The translations under genes were made by a program, and so were the position numbers. Positions 62,746-64,000 of a stretch of DNA of 64,000 bases are shown here, one piece after another (position 1 is the first letter of the stretch; each line of letters begins with the position of its first letter). Origin of the DNA: Phascolarctos cinereus (Eukaryota > Chordata > Mammalia > Diprotodontia > Phascolarctidae); contig NW_018343964.1 in NCBI RefSeq assembly GCF_002099425.1, positions 5,030,001 to 5,094,000 on the forward strand. Direction: 5' to 3'. The notes beneath the pieces are model-generated. The model had not been told where the DNA came from. It saw only the letters and a list, made by a program, of their open reading frames with translations, and did not search any database.

Positions 62746-63460
62746 CTTTGATAACGGAAAAGGAGAAAAACAGGAACAGTTATAAGAGAAACACTGAAAA
62801 TAGCAAACCCACAAAGAAAAGGCACTTACCCAGGGGAAACATGGATAAAATTTCTTGTTTCCTAGCATTTGATTATCTTATAACTGACATGGGGATTTAA
62901 TTAATAGCTGAGAAATCCTGGACTCTAGAACTATTTGGTGACCGTGGGACAAATGTTTATTGCCTCGTTGTAGATTGGCTGGCAGAAGTGTGGACTTCAA
63001 TTTATCACCATGAGATAATGGCAAGTCATTTCACTCACAAAACTCTGTTTTGAACCAATGATATATCTTGAGGTTCACAGAAAACTTTGAGTTAAAAAAC
63101 GATGAGGTCAGAAACAGAGCTGAGCCCATAAGGCACCTCCAGCGGATCTGAGGAAAAAAAAATCTCAAAGTTTGACATCTATTATTTGAAAGAGTAGAGT
63201 GGAGATGGACATGTTTTACCTCTGCCATTAGCTGCTTGAGGACTAAAAACTCATCAGAGTCTATTCAAGGAATAGCTTTCCAGATCCTTAGCTTAGGATT
63301 TCTGCCTTTGCTGCTGCTTTAGCCATCCAGAAGAGGAATGGTCTGAGTGGAGCAGGCAGAAAATAAAAGGTAAAGATGAGGAAGGAAGAGAGGGAAACTG
63401 CACCCATATTATACGAGGTATAAGAAATAATTTTCTGATTAATGTTAAGATTTGGACTAG
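62746..63460. other. Unassigned sequence
   Basis: About 715 bp; nothing recognised. Confidence 0.45.
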
Positions 63461-63462
63461 TT

Positions 63463-63622
63463 AGGATAACCAGGTTCTATCCTGGTCTTTTTACTTACTA
63501 GCTACGTGATCTTAGGGAAGTTAGCTTACATTTCTGGGCCTCAGTTTCCTCATCTATAAAATGAGAAGTTTGAACCAAAAGATCCTTAAACCCTTTTAGA
63601 GTTATAATTCTATGAACGAAAG
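63463..63622 (+). mobile_element. MIR SINE
   Basis: TACTTACTAGCTACGTGATCTTAGGGAAGTTAGC..GGGCCTCAGTTTCCTCATCTATAAAATGAG; tail TTAGAGTTATAATTCTATGAACG. Confidence 0.9.
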
Positions 63623-63639
63623 GAGTTCAACAATGGAAA

Positions 63640-63785
63640 ATACTGTATGGTGAAATAGAGTTCCCTCATCAATGGAGGCATTCAAATAGAAATTGACTGA
63701 TCTTAAGTGAGGAATGCCACTGGATGTTCATACATGTCACTTCTAACTATAAATCTCTAAGAGTCCATGAAACACTGTAGCCAGA
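63640..63785 (+). mobile_element. CR1/L3 LINE 3' end fragment
   Basis: GTTCCCTCATCAATGGAGGCATTCAAATAGAAATTGACTG..CACTTCTAACTATAAATCTC matches the L3 3' block (GTTCCC..GGAGG..TTCAAGC..GGCTGGATG..CTTCCAACTCT). Confidence 0.65.
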
Positions 63786-64000
63786 TAAAGAAGCAGAAAA
63801 GAGAAATACTTAACTGGGCACCTCACAAATCGATGACCATAAGGAATGTAATTACACTTTGAATGTCAGATATGGTTTTTACTAGCCCATTCTCATCTAG
63901 AAATGGTCCCTGACATCTGGGTGGAATCAAGGTTCTTTGTTCAATCAATCAAAAGCAAATACAATTCGGAAAGTGACATCTGGCACATTTGAACATTGCT

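Overview
The window is 64 kb of AT-rich, CpG-poor vertebrate DNA from a marsupial. The main evidence is its repeat content: tRNA-derived MIR/Mar1-type SINEs (5' end GCAGCTAGGTGGCACAGTGG, B-box-like AGTTCAAATC), many with a 3' tail resembling the BovB/RTE tail; abundant L2; CR1/L3; a marsupial-type L1; RTE remnants; and small hAT and mariner transposons. I cannot tell the species. Family names come from memory of consensus sequences, not from a database search.

I found no host protein-coding exon, RNA gene, CRISPR array or operon that I can support. All open frames are short (157 codons at most), and most fall in dead LINE coding sequence, SINE copies or microsatellites. The window reads as intergenic or deep intronic sequence.

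Layout: 0-10 kb holds L2 and MIR/Mar1 copies, two large TA microsatellites, and a striking 172-bp inverted repeat (7794-7965 and 9885-10056, one mismatch) around a 1.9-kb spacer. 10.2-15.2 kb is a decayed but nearly end-to-end L1 (5' UTR, ORF1, ORF2, 3' UTR) with a large ORF2 deletion and a nested SINE. 15-24 kb holds L2 and SINE copies, a palindromic hAT MITE, an L1 3' end and a G-quadruplex motif. 24-32.3 kb holds L3/CR1 in both orientations (endonuclease and reverse transcriptase remnants), two RTE remnants, a mariner MITE, and one L3 copy broken by four younger SINE-like insertions. 32-40 kb is mostly unassigned sequence with L2 pieces, a 110-bp diverged direct repeat and a second hAT MITE. 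40.4-44.2 kb is an L3 copy carrying a SINE, a hAT-Charlie element with readable transposase C-terminus (itself carrying a SINE) and a short poly(A)-tailed insertion. 44-55 kb holds L1 antisense pieces, L2 copies, a third hAT MITE, a 44-bp perfect palindrome and a polypurine tract. 55.2-55.7 kb is a solo retroviral LTR with 4-bp target duplications. 56.5-57.3 kb is a mariner relic with long inverted ends and a transposase motif. The rest holds an RTE ORF2 C-terminus, L1 and L2 ends, and unassigned sequence.

No genes work together here. The interest lies in the nesting order of transposons, which gives relative ages, and in a few structures that known families do not explain, above all the 172-bp inverted repeat.
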